Positions 27,860-37,239 of a stretch of 64,000 nt of DNA are shown in pieces. This DNA comes from Propionivibrio sp. (GTDB taxonomy: Bacteria > Pseudomonadota > Gammaproteobacteria > Burkholderiales > Rhodocyclaceae). Made by a program: the position numbers and the translations under genes. Positions within the stretch are counted from its first letter, which is position 1. Each line of letters opens with the position of its first letter. The stretch is taken from positions 682,001-746,000 of the forward strand of contig JADJLB010000001.1 in the NCBI GenBank assembly GCA_016705685.1. Direction: 5' to 3'. Below the pieces are notes generated by a model. The model saw nothing but the letters and a program-made list of their open reading frames with translations, had not been told where the DNA came from and did not search any database.

Positions 27860-28747
27860 GTGGGCCGTGCCGTTCGCCAATCGAGAGCTACATTGCCCCA
27901 GCGGAGCAACCTCTGGTGGGCGGTCGGCATCTCGATGTTTCTCCACGCGGCGATCCTGTCGCTGCATTTCAAATTTCCCGATGCCTCGCGCACCTTCCAG
28001 GACACGGCGCTGGACATTATTCTGGTCAACAGCAAGTCGGCGCGTCGACCGACCGCTGCCCAGGCACGGGCGCAAGCCAATCTCGACGGCGGCGGCAACA
28101 CCGATGAAAACCGGCGCATCAAGACGCCGCTGCCCCCGTCGGAAAAGCAGCAGAGCGGCAGCGAACTGGAGCAAGCGCAAAAGCGCGTTCAAGCTCTGGA
28201 ATCGCAGCAGCAGCGGCTTATGGCGCAGACCCGCAGCAAGGTGGCGGTCAACCCAAAAAACGACAACGAGGTGCAGCCTGAGCCCATTCAGGGCGTCAGC
28301 GGTCGCGATCTGGCGAACCGCGCGCTGGAGATGGCGCGTCTTCAGGGCGAGATCGACAGAAATACGGATGAATACAACAAGCGGCCGCGCAAGCGATTCA
28401 TCGGCACGCGCGCCGACGAATACCGCTTTGCCCAATACACCGAAGACTGGCGCCAGAAGGTCGAACGCGTCGGGACGCTCAATTATCCGGAAGCCGCCAA
28501 AGGCAAACTCTATGGCACACTGTTGCTTACGGTCACGATCAAGAGTGACGGCACTGTCGAGAGCGTTGAGATCAACCGGTCGTCCGGCCACAAGATTCTC
28601 GACGATGCGGCGCGCCGCATCGTCGTCATGGCTAGCCCCTATGCCGCCTTTCCGCCTGAGATCCAGCGCGATACCGATATCCTGGTCATTACGCGTAACT
28701 GGAGTTTTACTAGTCGCAACCAGCTCGAGACCAAAGCTCAGCGCTAG
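27860..28747 (+). CDS. TonB-family energy transducer
   Basis: 295 residues from a GTG at 27860. One transmembrane segment near residues 15-35 (WWAVGISMFLHAAILSLHF) is followed by a periplasmic linker rich in Gln, Ala and charged residues (about 55-170). The C-terminal TonB domain has YPEAAKGKLYGTLLLTVTIK and VESVEINRSSGHKILDDAA. It should couple the proton-motive force to outer-membrane receptors or act in envelope maintenance. No ExbB or ExbD gene lies nearby. The linker lacks the classic Pro-Lys repeats. Confidence 0.88.
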   Translation: MGRAVRQSRATLPQRSNLWWAVGISMFLHAAILSLHFKFPDASRTFQDTALDIILVNSKSARRPTAAQARAQANLDGGGNTDENRRIKTPLPPSEKQQSGSELEQAQKRVQALESQQQRLMAQTRSKVAVNPKNDNEVQPEPIQGVSGRDLANRALEMARLQGEIDRNTDEYNKRPRKRFIGTRADEYRFAQYTEDWRQKVERVGTLNYPEAAKGKLYGTLLLTVTIKSDGTVESVEINRSSGHKILDDAARRIVVMASPYAAFPPEIQRDTDILVITRNWSFTSRNQLETKAQR

Positions 28748-28756
28748 ACCAAATCG

Positions 28757-29578
28757 ATGACAGACCACTACTGCGTTTTCGGCAATCCGGTCCACCACAG
28801 CAAGTCGCCGCTTATCCATGCTGCTTTTGCACGGCAGACCGGCGAGGATATCCGCTACACGGCGCGCCTGGCGCCACTCGACGGCTTCGCCCTGGCTGTG
28901 CATGCCTTCATTGCGGGTGGAGGACGCGGGGCCAACATTACCGTGCCGTTCAAGGAAGAAGCCTTTCGACTGGTGCCCCACCGGACGCCGCGCGCCGAGA
29001 TGGCCGGTGCGGTCAATACGCTGGTGGTCACCGGCGTGGGCATTGTCGGCCACAATACCGATGGCATCGGATTGCTGCGTGATCTGACGCTCAACCTGGG
29101 CTGTCCCGTGGCGGGCAAGCGCGTTCTTCTGCTTGGAGCCGGAGGCGCGGCGCGCGGCGTTATCGGGCCTCTGCTCGAAACGCAGCCGGAGACGCTGGTC
29201 ATCGCCAACCGTACGGTGAACAAGGCCAAGATACTGGCCAGAAACTTCGCACACCATGGTGGAATATCCGGGTGCGGCTACGCCGAATTGGCCGGGCAGT
29301 CTTTCGACATTGTCATCAATGCCACGTCGGCCAGCCTCGTGGACAGCCTGCCGCCGCTACCGACGGCGCTCTTTGCCCCGCATAGCCTGGCCTACGAGAT
29401 GATGTATGGCCTGGGCGACACCCCGTTCATTTGTTTCGCCAGAAGCCAGGGTGCGGAGCAATGTGCCGACGGCATCGGCATGCTCGTCGAACAGGCCGCT
29501 GAAGCATTCTATATATGGCGGGGGGTGCGGCCGCAAAGCGGCCCGGTGATCGCCATGCTGCGGAACACCAGCGTGTGA
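28757..29578 (+). CDS. aroE: Shikimate dehydrogenase (NADP+)
   Basis: 273 residues. It reduces 3-dehydroshikimate to shikimate in the aromatic pathway. The shikimate-binding N-terminus has YCVFGNPVHHSKSPLIHAAF; the catalytic Lys and Asp sit in GANITVPFKEEAF and GHNTDGIGLLRDL. The Rossmann loop LLLGAGGAARGV is followed by IANRTVNKA, which contacts NADP. The C-terminal helix contains DGIGMLVEQAAEAF. It overlaps mtgA by 4 bases (GTGA). The other window gene of this pathway, aroQ, is far upstream. Confidence 0.95.
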   Translation: MTDHYCVFGNPVHHSKSPLIHAAFARQTGEDIRYTARLAPLDGFALAVHAFIAGGGRGANITVPFKEEAFRLVPHRTPRAEMAGAVNTLVVTGVGIVGHNTDGIGLLRDLTLNLGCPVAGKRVLLLGAGGAARGVIGPLLETQPETLVIANRTVNKAKILARNFAHHGGISGCGYAELAGQSFDIVINATSASLVDSLPPLPTALFAPHSLAYEMMYGLGDTPFICFARSQGAEQCADGIGMLVEQAAEAFYIWRGVRPQSGPVIAMLRNTSV

Positions 29579-30282
29579 AGTCCCTTGCGTTCGCCGCTGC
29601 TCGCTGGACGAAGCGGCTGCTCCTCGGACTGTTTGGCCTGTTGTTGCTTTACCAGATCTGGCTGTTCGGCTGGGTGCTGTGGTGGAATTGGGTGAATCCC
29701 GATAGCACGCGTTTCATGGCGATCCGCCTGACCGAGCTGCAAGCCAAAGACCCCAAAGCACAACTGAAGAAACAATGGGTCGGCTATGGAAGGATCTCGC
29801 CGCACCTGAAGCGCGCGCTCATCGTTGCTGAAGACGATCTGTTTGTTCATCACGAAGGGTTCGACTGGGACGGTATCCAGAAGGCCATGGAAAAAAACCA
29901 GCGGCGCGGAAAGATTGTCGCCGGAGGCTCGACCATCTCCCAGCAACTGGCGAAAAACCTTTTCCTGACGCCGACGAAAACCCCCTGGCGCAAGGCCGAG
30001 GAAGCCGTCATCACCCTGATGATCGAAGCCGTCTGGAGCAAGCAGCGCATCTTCGAGGTCTATCTCAACGTCATCGAGTGGGGTAACGGCGTGTTCGGCG
30101 CCGAAGCGGCAGCACGGCACTACTACGGCATCGGCGCGGCAGCACTTTCCGCTGAGCAGGCGGCCAGGCTGGCCGGCATGGTGCCCAGCCCGCGGTTCTA
30201 CGACCGTAACCGCAATGCACCAGGGTTAGCCAACAAGGCTGCTGTTATCCTGTCGCGCATGCCGTCGGCGCAAGTGCCTTGA
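29575..30282 (+). CDS. mtgA: Monofunctional biosynthetic peptidoglycan transglycosylase
   Basis: 235 residues from GTG 29575. The single N-terminal membrane anchor (LLLGLFGLLLLYQIWLFGWV) leads to a periplasmic GT51 domain. Motif 1 is AEDDLFVHHEGFDWDGI, with the catalytic Glu; then GGSTISQQLAKNLFLT, a KAEEAVITLMIEA segment, and IYLNVIEWG-like (VYLNVIEWGNGVFGAEAAA). It polymerises lipid II into glycan strands. Length and motifs match MtgA and there is no transpeptidase domain. It is translationally coupled to aroE. Confidence 0.95.
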   Translation: MKSLAFAAARWTKRLLLGLFGLLLLYQIWLFGWVLWWNWVNPDSTRFMAIRLTELQAKDPKAQLKKQWVGYGRISPHLKRALIVAEDDLFVHHEGFDWDGIQKAMEKNQRRGKIVAGGSTISQQLAKNLFLTPTKTPWRKAEEAVITLMIEAVWSKQRIFEVYLNVIEWGNGVFGAEAAARHYYGIGAAALSAEQAARLAGMVPSPRFYDRNRNAPGLANKAAVILSRMPSAQVP

Positions 30283-30424
30283 GCAGGCGCTTTACCCCAA
30301 TTCGAGCGACAGGCGGTCATCCTCCACGCTGCGGATAAACGTCTTCGCGTTTCGGCCATTGTGCTGTCGCGTGCTAAAATTCCCGGCCGGTTGACGCGTT
30401 GCTGTACAAGGGGACTCCTGAACG

Positions 30425-31729
30425 ATGAGTGAAGAAAGAAGCATCCAGGATTACTTGGCCAATGTGCATGATCTGCTCGCCAAGCACAAGCTGGTTGAGG
30501 ATCTCGTTCATCGACAGGACATGCCGCGCCATGATCTTGTTGAGGAGGTCGTTCATAACCAGCATCCGGTCGGAATGCGCTCGTTGCTGGAACGTATTCC
30601 CCTGGCCGAGATTGCGCAGATCATTGAAGCGCTGGAGCCCGAAGATCGCTTGTTGGTCTGGAAAGAAGTGCGCGAGGAGCGCGGTGAATCGATACTCGAA
30701 ATTGTTTCCGACGAAGTGCGCCAGGAACTGATCGGCGACAGTCATCATCGCAACGAGAAAACGACTGTCAGCGCCTTTGAATTGCGCAATGGCCGGCTCA
30801 GCCAGATCAACGTCAACACGCCCTATGACCTGAAATGCCTGAAGCCGATCTGGGTCGATCTGGTTGCGCCGACCCCGGAAATCCGGGCCTGGGTAGGTCG
30901 TTTCTTCGATGTCCAGCTGCCGAATCCAAGCAGCCTGACCGACCTCGAAGCGAGCGCGCGCTTTTACATCGAGGACAACGGGGAAATCCATCTGCATTCC
31001 GACTTCCTGCTCGATACCAAGGAGGGATCGCGCAACGTGGCGGTGGCACTGATCCTGCATCGGGATATCTTATTCACTGTGCGTACCGAAGAATTGCCGG
31101 TCTTCCGCCTGCAGCGCCTGCGTGCCCGTACGCAACCGGGTTACGTTACCGATGGCAAGGATGTCCTGCTCGATCTTTACGCCGCCGATGCCGAGTATTC
31201 GGCCGACGCGCTGGAAGACGTCTATGCCGCGCTGGAAGAAGTCGGCAAGCATGTGCTGGGTACGGAAATCACCGACAAGGAAGCGGCAATGATTCTGGCC
31301 GACATCGCTCGCGAGGAGGATTTGAACGGGCGTATCCGGCGCAACGTCCATGACACCCGCCGCGCCGTTTCATTCCTCACCCGCGGCAAGTTTTTGGGCC
31401 CCGATCAGATGGAGGATGCGCGACAGATTCTGCGCGATATCGAATCGCTCGACGGGCACACGTCCTTCCTGTTCGGGAAGATCAACTTCCTGATGGATGC
31501 CACGGTCGGTTTCATCAACATCAACCAGAACAAGATCATCAAGATCTTTTCCGTGGCCTCGGTCGCCATGCTGCCGCCGACCCTGATCGCCAGCATCTAC
31601 GGCATGAACTTCAAGGCCGGCTTCCCCGAGCTGGAGTGGGAGTACGGCTACCCCTTCTCGTTGGTGCTGATGTTCGTTTCCATCGCCGTGCCGTTCTGGT
31701 TCTTCGGCAAGAAGGGTTGGTTGCGCTAG
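30425..31729 (+). CDS. corA: CorA-family divalent cation transporter with an MgtE-like N-terminal domain
   Basis: 434 residues. The C-terminus has two transmembrane helices; the first ends in the hallmark YGMNF (near residue 393), followed by the short periplasmic loop and a second helix. The central part is the CorA cytoplasmic funnel with its long helix. The first about 105 residues (from RSIQDYLANVHDLLAKHKL to DEVRQELIGD) resemble the helical MgtE_N domain, containing an IPLAEIAQIIEALEPEDR repeat. It should import Mg2+ or Co2+; the added domain may sense the ion. No operon partner is clear. Confidence 0.9.
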   Translation: MSEERSIQDYLANVHDLLAKHKLVEDLVHRQDMPRHDLVEEVVHNQHPVGMRSLLERIPLAEIAQIIEALEPEDRLLVWKEVREERGESILEIVSDEVRQELIGDSHHRNEKTTVSAFELRNGRLSQINVNTPYDLKCLKPIWVDLVAPTPEIRAWVGRFFDVQLPNPSSLTDLEASARFYIEDNGEIHLHSDFLLDTKEGSRNVAVALILHRDILFTVRTEELPVFRLQRLRARTQPGYVTDGKDVLLDLYAADAEYSADALEDVYAALEEVGKHVLGTEITDKEAAMILADIAREEDLNGRIRRNVHDTRRAVSFLTRGKFLGPDQMEDARQILRDIESLDGHTSFLFGKINFLMDATVGFININQNKIIKIFSVASVAMLPPTLIASIYGMNFKAGFPELEWEYGYPFSLVLMFVSIAVPFWFFGKKGWLR

Positions 31730-31744
31730 GCAAGAAATCCGACT

Positions 31745-33133
31745 TTGTTACCCGTGCGTTGTCCTCTTAACGAATACGCCCTACCCTTGAGGCCCCCTTT
31801 GAGTTCCCCGTATTTGCCAGATAGGCTGTTGCCGCCCGACCATCCAGAGCGCGCCTCGCTTGCCGCCGAAGTTCTGGCGCGCGTTCCGGAGCCGCTTTCG
31901 GCACCGTGCCGGGCCACGTATGTGGCGGTGCGCATCGAAGCCGAGGCGCTTGATGCCGAGTTGGCGCACATCGCCGCACTATGCGCCAGCCTGGGGCTGA
32001 AACCGCCACCTGATCACGCCACCCAATGGACCGCATCGCTAGGCGTGCAGCGCCTGAAGTGGGAGCGTCATGGCGAGTTTTCGAGCTACACCTTTTTTGC
32101 CGAAGGGCTTACCCCCGAACCCTACAGCGAGCCAGTGGCCGCGTTGCTGCCATCGGGCTGGCTGGCCGCCGTCCCAGGGCAGACGGTGTTCGCCGCCCAC
32201 GCCAAACTATGGGTGGCCGATGTGCAGGCCGACGGCGCCACGGTAATACCTTCGGCCGAACAGTTCTCGACTCATTTCGGACAGAACATGGTCGTCGGTG
32301 CGCGCATTGGTGACGGTGCCGGCCTGGCGTTCACCGATTTCGTGATCCATGACGACGGCTTCGCGCGCTTCCTGCTATATGACAAGGACATGACCGCGCG
32401 CTCGGCTGGCCGTATGCTGCAGCGGCTGTTCGAGATCGAAGCCTACCGCATGATGGCATTGCTGGCGTTGCCGGTAGCGCGTGAGCTGTGGCCGCGGCTG
32501 ATGACGATCGAACGTACGCTGGTCGGGCTGATCGAACGCATCGCCCGCGACGCCAGCGAGGATGAGGATTTGCTGCATCAGTTGACGGCGCTGGCTGCCG
32601 AGGTGGAAAGCGCGCTCGCTGCCAGCCAGTTTCGCTTCGGCGCCAGCCGTGCCTACCATGCGCTGGTCATTACCCGCATCGGCGAATTGCGCGAACAGCG
32701 GATCCGGGGTCTGCAGAACTTCGACGAATTCATGACCCGGCGGCTGAGTCCGGCAATGGCCACCTGCGCCACGGCTTCGCAACGGCTGGGTGACCTGTCG
32801 GACCGCGTGGCCCAGGCCAGCAATCTCTTATCGACCCGGGTGAACATCGTTCGCGAACGCCAGAATCAGCATCTGCTGGCCGCCACTGCGCGCCGCGCCG
32901 CGCTGCAGCTCAAGTTGCAGCAGACCGTCGAGGGACTGTCGCTAGCTGCCATCGTCTACTATCTCACGGGCTTGGTGGGCTACGGCGCCAAGGCGCTGAA
33001 GACTCTCGGTGCGCCGATCTCGCCCGATCTGGTCATCGGCGCTGCGATTCCAGTTCTTGCTCTGGTCGGGTTGCTGTTATTGCGGCGCGCACACCGCCAC
33101 CTGGGCCAGGACTCCGATGCAGGCGGCGCGTAG
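31745..33133 (+). CDS. DUF3422 membrane protein
   Basis: 462 residues if read from TTG 31745; GTG 31754 is an equally plausible start and no ribosome site decides. The N-terminal section (residues about 30-50) holds PPDHPERASLAAEVLARVPEPL, the DUF3422 signature, followed by WERHGEFSSYTFFAEG. The C-terminal third is helical and contains two hydrophobic segments (VEGLSLAAIVYYLTGLVGYG and LVIGAAIPVLALVGLLLL). It lies 16 bases after corA on the same strand. The family has no assigned function. Confidence 0.87.
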   Translation: MLPVRCPLNEYALPLRPPLSSPYLPDRLLPPDHPERASLAAEVLARVPEPLSAPCRATYVAVRIEAEALDAELAHIAALCASLGLKPPPDHATQWTASLGVQRLKWERHGEFSSYTFFAEGLTPEPYSEPVAALLPSGWLAAVPGQTVFAAHAKLWVADVQADGATVIPSAEQFSTHFGQNMVVGARIGDGAGLAFTDFVIHDDGFARFLLYDKDMTARSAGRMLQRLFEIEAYRMMALLALPVARELWPRLMTIERTLVGLIERIARDASEDEDLLHQLTALAAEVESALAASQFRFGASRAYHALVITRIGELREQRIRGLQNFDEFMTRRLSPAMATCATASQRLGDLSDRVAQASNLLSTRVNIVRERQNQHLLAATARRAALQLKLQQTVEGLSLAAIVYYLTGLVGYGAKALKTLGAPISPDLVIGAAIPVLALVGLLLLRRAHRHLGQDSDAGGA

Positions 33134-33144
33134 GAGCGCCTACG
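33129..33144. repeat. Short inverted repeat at the end of the DUF3422 gene
   Basis: CGTAGG and CCTACG pair around a 4-base loop, overlapping the stop codon region. It lies between convergent genes (DUF3422 and hemL). There is no T run, so a terminator role is doubtful. Confidence 0.35.
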
Positions 33145-33257
33145 AAACACCTCTCCTTCGTTGTGCTCGAAGGCCATCTTGCCTGGTCAAGCCACAAGGT
33201 GTCCCTCGGTGCGCCATCGCCGGCGGTTAAGAGCGGTTTACGCTGGCCCAATCGGCA

Positions 33258-34538
33258 CTACCAGGCCTTGAAAATCGCCTCGGCTGCGGCGACTGTTTCG
33301 GCGATATCGGTTTCGCTGTGCGCGGCGGAAACGAAGCCTGCCTCGAAGGCCGACGGGGCAAAGTAGTGCCCGGCGGCCAGCATGGCGTGGAAGAAGCGGT
33401 TGAATGCGTCCTTGTCGCAGTCCATGACCTCAGCGTAACTGTGCGGCGGCTGCTGGCGGAAATAGAGGCCGAACATGCCGCCGACGGATTGGGCCGAAAA
33501 TGTAACGCCGTGTTGCTTCGCCGCTGCCGCCAGTCCATCGCATAGTGCCTGGGTTTTTCGCGTCAGCGCGTCGTGGAAACCTGGCTGCTGTATGAGCCTC
33601 AGGGTCGCCAGCCCGGCTGCGACCGCTACTGGATTGCCCGACAGCGTTCCGGCCTGATAGACCGGACCCAGAGGGGCGATCATTTCCATGATCTCGCGTT
33701 TGCCGCCAAAGGCGCCGACCGGCATGCCGCCGCCGATCACCTTGCCGAGCGTGGTGAGATCCGGCGTGATGCCGTAGTGGCCCTGCGCGCAAGTCAGGCC
33801 GACGCGGAAGCCCGTCATCACCTCATCGAAAATCAAAACCGCCCCGTGCTTCGTGCACAGTCCGCGCATGGCGTCGAGGAAAGCCTGCCGCGGCGCGATC
33901 AGATTCATGTTGCCGACGACCGGCTCGACAATCACCGCCGCGATGCTGGCGCCATATTCGGCAAAAGCGCCTTCGAGCTGGGCGACATTGTTGTAGTCGA
34001 GCACCAGGGTATGTTTTGCCAGGTCGGCGGGAACCCCGCCCGAACTGGGGTTGCCGAAGGTCAGCATGCCCGAGCCGGCCTTCACCAGCAGGCTGTCGCT
34101 GTGACCATGGTAACAACCTTCGAACTTGATCAGGGCGTCGCGACCGGTAAAACCACGGGCCAGGCGAATGGCACTCATGGTTGCTTCGGTCCCCGAACTG
34201 ACCAGTCGCACCATGTCGAGCGAAGGCAACAGCGCGCAGAGCAGATTGGCCATTTCGATTTCACTTTCGGTCGGTGCGCCGAACGACAGGCCGAGGGCGG
34301 CCGCCTGCTGAACCGCGGCAACGACTTCCGGGTGGGCGTGGCCAAGAATCAGCGGCCCCCAGGAGCCGACATAGTCGAGGTAGGACTTTCCATCCGCGTC
34401 TGTCATACGCGACCCGCTGCCCTGGGTGAAGAAGCAGGGCGTGCCGCCGACCGAGCGAAAGGCGCGGACGGGGGAGTTTACGCCGCCAGGAATGTGCCGC
34501 TGTGCGCGCTCGAAGAGTTGTTGATTGCGGTGGCTCAA
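33258..34538 (-). CDS. hemL: Glutamate-1-semialdehyde 2,1-aminomutase
   Basis: 426 residues with a TTG start at 34538 supported by AGGAG 7 bases upstream. This PLP enzyme makes 5-aminolevulinate for tetrapyrrole synthesis in the C5 pathway. The N-terminus [22 protein letters not shown] is diagnostic. [11 protein letters not shown] and [12 protein letters not shown] contact PLP, and the Schiff-base Lys lies in [33 protein letters not shown] follows. It overlaps thiE by 4 bases (TTGA), forming a thiD-thiE-hemL operon. Confidence 0.96.
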   Translation of the reverse strand: MSHRNQQLFERAQRHIPGGVNSPVRAFRSVGGTPCFFTQGSGSRMTDADGKSYLDYVGSWGPLILGHAHPEVVAAVQQAAALGLSFGAPTESEIEMANLLCALLPSLDMVRLVSSGTEATMSAIRLARGFTGRDALIKFEGCYHGHSDSLLVKAGSGMLTFGNPSSGGVPADLAKHTLVLDYNNVAQLEGAFAEYGASIAAVIVEPVVGNMNLIAPRQAFLDAMRGLCTKHGAVLIFDEVMTGFRVGLTCAQGHYGITPDLTTLGKVIGGGMPVGAFGGKREIMEMIAPLGPVYQAGTLSGNPVAVAAGLATLRLIQQPGFHDALTRKTQALCDGLAAAAKQHGVTFSAQSVGGMFGLYFRQQPPHSYAEVMDCDKDAFNRFFHAMLAAGHYFAPSAFEAGFVSAAHSETDIAETVAAAEAIFKAW

Positions 34539-35179
34539 GCTCGTTCTCCTTCGAAGAGTTGCTGAAAGGCCAGGGCGCGCAACGTAATGTCGGGCGCTTC
34601 AAACAAATCGGTAATGACGGCAAGCAGGCTGGTACCTGCTGCAATCAGATTGGCTGCATTGTCCAGGGTAACGCCGCCGATGGCGCAGGCCGGAACGCCC
34701 AGTTCGTCGCGGCAGCGGCCAAACAGCGACAGCGGCGAACGGACGGCAAGCGGTTTGGTTGGCGACGGGTAGGCCGCGCCAAAGGCAACATAATCAACGC
34801 CGGCGCCGACCGCAGTGCACGCCAGATCGAAGTCTGCATAGCACGACGCCCCGAGCAGTTTGCCCGGACCCAGCGCCTGCCGGGCGGCGGCCAGATCCCC
34901 ATCGCCCCCGCCCAAATGCACGCCATCGGCATCGACCGCGCGTGCCAGTGCCACATCGTCATTGACGATGAGGCGGGCGTCGAATCGTCGACAGAGGGCG
35001 CGCAAGTCGAGCGCAATACCGGCTTGCTGCGTCGCCTTGCGTTTCTTGTCGCGATACTGGACAAGCTTCACGCCGCCTCTTAGTGCGGCTTCCACACGCG
35101 CTAAGAGCAACGGTTTGTCGATGCCGTCAGGGGTGATGGCATAAAGTCCGCGCAAGGCCTTGGTTTCCGATGCCGTCAT
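34535..35179 (-). CDS. thiE: Thiamine-phosphate synthase
   Basis: 214 residues. It joins HMP diphosphate and thiazole phosphate into thiamine phosphate. The TIM-barrel motifs are present: GLYAITPDG at the N-terminus, [28 protein letters not shown] (pyrophosphate and Mg binding), [10 protein letters not shown] and [16 protein letters not shown]. It lies between thiD (6-base gap) and hemL (4-base overlap). Confidence 0.95.
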   Translation of the reverse strand: MTASETKALRGLYAITPDGIDKPLLLARVEAALRGGVKLVQYRDKKRKATQQAGIALDLRALCRRFDARLIVNDDVALARAVDADGVHLGGGDGDLAAARQALGPGKLLGASCYADFDLACTAVGAGVDYVAFGAAYPSPTKPLAVRSPLSLFGRCRDELGVPACAIGGVTLDNAANLIAAGTSLLAVITDLFEAPDITLRALAFQQLFEGERA

Positions 35180-35185
35180 GGTCGA

Positions 35186-36004
35186 TCATTCCCCATGGCG
35201 AGACCTGAAAAAACGATTCGGAATGAATTGCCCTCTTCCCGCCCGAAAGCCTGCCTTGAGTGTTTGCCACGTATAGTTTTGCGCTTCATGCACCGCGTCG
35301 CTGATCGGCAATCCGTGGGCCAGATGGGCGGCCACGGCCGAAGCCAGCGTGCAACCCGAGCCGTGATAACTGTCGGGTAGTCGCTCCCAGCGATCGCTGC
35401 ACAGCAGGCCGTCCTTGCTGTAAAGGTCATTGACCACCTGCGGCGTATCTTCATGTGTCCCGGTAAGAAGGACATGGTCACAACCCAGGGCAATCAGCCG
35501 TTCGGCATATTCTGCAAGCGACCATTCAGTTCCGCTGTTCTCCTTGAAGGACTGATCTATCAGCTTTCGTGCCTCAAGCGAATTCGGCGTCAGTATGTCA
35601 GTAAAGGGCAACAGCCATTTGATCAATGCGGATATCATGTCTTCATCGGCCAAGGCATCGCCGCGACCGGAGGCCAGTACGGGGTCGAGAACGACCGGTA
35701 TGTCCGGGTAGTCGGACAGGATTCCGGCGATAACCTCAATGTTTTCAAGGCTACCGGTCAAACCAATCTTGAATACACTGACTGCCATGTCGGCCATGAG
35801 CGCGCGCGCCTGAGCCTCGACCCAGCCGGCTTCAATGGGCCGCATGCTTTCGATTCCCCGGGTATCCTGAACCGTCAGCGCCGTTATGACAGAAAGCGCG
35901 TGGCAGCCACACGATGCGATGGTCATAATGTCGGCCTGAATGCCGGCGCCGCCCGTGGGGTCGCTCGCGGCAATAGTCAGGACATTGGGAGGCGACAGTT
36001 GCAT
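35186..36004 (-). CDS. thiD: Hydroxymethylpyrimidine/phosphomethylpyrimidine kinase
   Basis: 272 residues from ATG 36004; the frame extends to a TTG at 36043 but homologues start near MQLSPPNVLTIAASDPTGGAG. It phosphorylates HMP and HMP-P in thiamine synthesis. Substrate-binding TIAASDPTGGAGIQAD lies near the N-terminus, VVLDPVLASGRGDAL in the middle and the catalytic anion hole GSGCTLASAVAAHLA at the C-terminus. First gene of thiD-thiE-hemL; the gap to the divergent rubredoxin gene must carry its promoter, and I see no TPP riboswitch there. Confidence 0.94.
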   Translation of the reverse strand: MQLSPPNVLTIAASDPTGGAGIQADIMTIASCGCHALSVITALTVQDTRGIESMRPIEAGWVEAQARALMADMAVSVFKIGLTGSLENIEVIAGILSDYPDIPVVLDPVLASGRGDALADEDMISALIKWLLPFTDILTPNSLEARKLIDQSFKENSGTEWSLAEYAERLIALGCDHVLLTGTHEDTPQVVNDLYSKDGLLCSDRWERLPDSYHGSGCTLASAVAAHLAHGLPISDAVHEAQNYTWQTLKAGFRAGRGQFIPNRFFRSRHGE

Positions 36005-36051
36005 CGACAGCGAATCCAAGAAAGCGAACTGGCGCCAGGACAAGAAAAGCC

Positions 36052-36081
36052 TTGGCAGATGGAATAACGTTTGGCTAGAAT
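36052..36081 (+). promoter_or_regulatory. Sigma-70-type promoter for rubredoxin
   Basis: TTGGCA (36052-36057), an 18-base spacer and TAGAAT (36076-36081) form a good sigma-70 promoter. Transcription would start near 36088, about 40 bases before the rubredoxin ATG. Confidence 0.55.
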
Positions 36082-36127
36082 CAGGTACATTTTAAGCGGA
36101 CGATTTTACCCGAAATCCGAAATCGCC

Positions 36128-36316
36128 ATGAAAACTACGGAAGACGCGACATACTGCACTTGGATGTGTTTGACCTGCGGTTTCATTTATGACGAATCCG
36201 CAGGCCTCCCGGAAGAAGGTATTCCAGCCGGAACACGTTGGCAGGATATTCCGATCAACTGGGTATGCCCGGAGTGCGGTGCGCGCAAGGAAGAATTCGA
36301 AATGCTTGAAATCTAA
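36128..36316 (+). CDS. Rubredoxin
   Basis: 62 residues from ATG 36128; the frame is open upstream but only this start gives a normal rubredoxin. Two iron-binding pairs are visible: CLTCGFIYDE and CPECGARKEEF. The core includes GIPAGTRWQDIPINWVCPEC. It carries one electron on a Fe(Cys)4 centre and serves oxygenases or oxidative-stress enzymes. It is divergent from thiD. Confidence 0.96.
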   Translation: MKTTEDATYCTWMCLTCGFIYDESAGLPEEGIPAGTRWQDIPINWVCPECGARKEEFEMLEI

Positions 36317-36333
36317 GCCATTGATGTATAGTA

Positions 36334-36354
36334 CCGGCTGAACGTAACAGCCGG
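36334..36354 (+). terminator. Hairpin after rubredoxin, possible terminator
   Basis: CCGGCTG and CAGCCGG form a perfect 7-base stem with a 7-base loop, 17 bases after the rubredoxin stop. The following bases (ATTAACC) are not T-rich, so it is a weak terminator or an mRNA hairpin. Confidence 0.4.
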
Positions 36355-36423
36355 ATTAACCGTATCATCCGATTTGATTAGAGCCCTCAAGATAAAAAAT
36401 GAAGGGCAGCCTGGAGGAAACAA

Positions 36424-36819
36424 TTGGCCGACGCTGCTAACCTGAGTGGCATCAAAGTGATGATCATCGACGACAGCAACACCATCCGACGCAGCGCGGA
36501 AATATTTCTCGTGCAGGCCGGATGTCAGGTGGTGCTCGCCGAGGATGGTTTTGACGCCCTCTCAAAAATTGCCGACCATCAGCCCGAGGTCATCTTCTGC
36601 GATATCATGATGCCCCGGCTCGATGGTTACCAGACCTGTGCCTTGATCAAAAAGAATCAGCGCTTTCGCAGTACGCCGCTGATCATGCTGTCATCCAAGG
36701 ATGGCCTGTTTGATCGGGCGCGCGGACGCATGGTCGGTTCAGACCAGTATTTGACCAAACCCTTTACCAAAGACAGTTTGCTACAGGCCGTCGCGACTTT
36801 CGCGCGTCCGCCGGACTGA
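36424..36819 (+). CDS. pilG: Type IV pilus response regulator PilG (CheY-like)
   Basis: 131 residues with a TTG start supported by GGAGGA at 36411-36416. A single receiver domain: acidic pair in VMIIDDSNTIRR, phosphorylation Asp in VIFCDIMMPRLDGYQT (near residue 60), Thr/Ser switch in IMLSSKDG and Lys in YLTKPFTKD. In the Pil-Chp system it receives phosphate from ChpA and promotes pilus extension. First gene of pilG-pilH-pilI-pilJ-chpA. Confidence 0.93.
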   Translation: MADAANLSGIKVMIIDDSNTIRRSAEIFLVQAGCQVVLAEDGFDALSKIADHQPEVIFCDIMMPRLDGYQTCALIKKNQRFRSTPLIMLSSKDGLFDRARGRMVGSDQYLTKPFTKDSLLQAVATFARPPD

Positions 36820-36862
36820 TTTACTTTTCACACATTCAAGGGCAACCCAGGGAGCCATTGCC

Positions 36863-37225
36863 ATGCCTGTCAAAAAGATTCTTATCGTAGACGATTCGCC
36901 AACCGAACGTCATGCGTTGCTTGAACTTTTGTCCAAGAACGGTTATCAGGTCATTACGGCCGAGAGTGGCGAAGAAGGTATCTCAAAAGCCAAGGCCGAA
37001 TTGCCCGATCTGGTCTTGATGGACGTCGTGATGCCCGGGCTCAATGGTTATCAGGCGACCCGGACACTGACCCGCGACGAGGCGACCAAGCATATTCCCG
37101 TGATCGTTTGCACGTCGAAGGGCCAGGAAACCGACAAAATTTGGGGTTTGCGACAGGGTGCGCAGGACTATATGGTCAAACCGGTCAATAGCGAAGAATT
37201 GCTGGCCAAGATTGCAGCACTCTAG
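36863..37225 (+). CDS. pilH: Type IV pilus response regulator PilH (CheY-like)
   Basis: 120 residues, a lone receiver domain: KILIVDDSPTERHALLELL, phospho-acceptor in LVLMDVVMPGLNGYQATR (Asp near residue 52), VIVCTSKGQETDK and a C-terminal MVKPVNSEELL. GGGAG lies upstream of the ATG. In the Pil-Chp pathway PilH opposes PilG, acting as phosphate sink or controlling retraction. Follows pilG by 43 bases. Confidence 0.93.
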   Translation: MPVKKILIVDDSPTERHALLELLSKNGYQVITAESGEEGISKAKAELPDLVLMDVVMPGLNGYQATRTLTRDEATKHIPVIVCTSKGQETDKIWGLRQGAQDYMVKPVNSEELLAKIAAL

Positions 37226-37239
37226 GTCATAGACGAGGC

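Noticed and set aside
27665-29257. Open frame of about 530 codons on the minus strand
   Set aside because: It lies opposite the ribonuclease, tonB and aroE genes, which are clearly real on the plus strand.
33573-34565. Plus-strand frame of about 330 codons opposite hemL
   Set aside because: hemL is unmistakable; the antisense frame is not protein-like.
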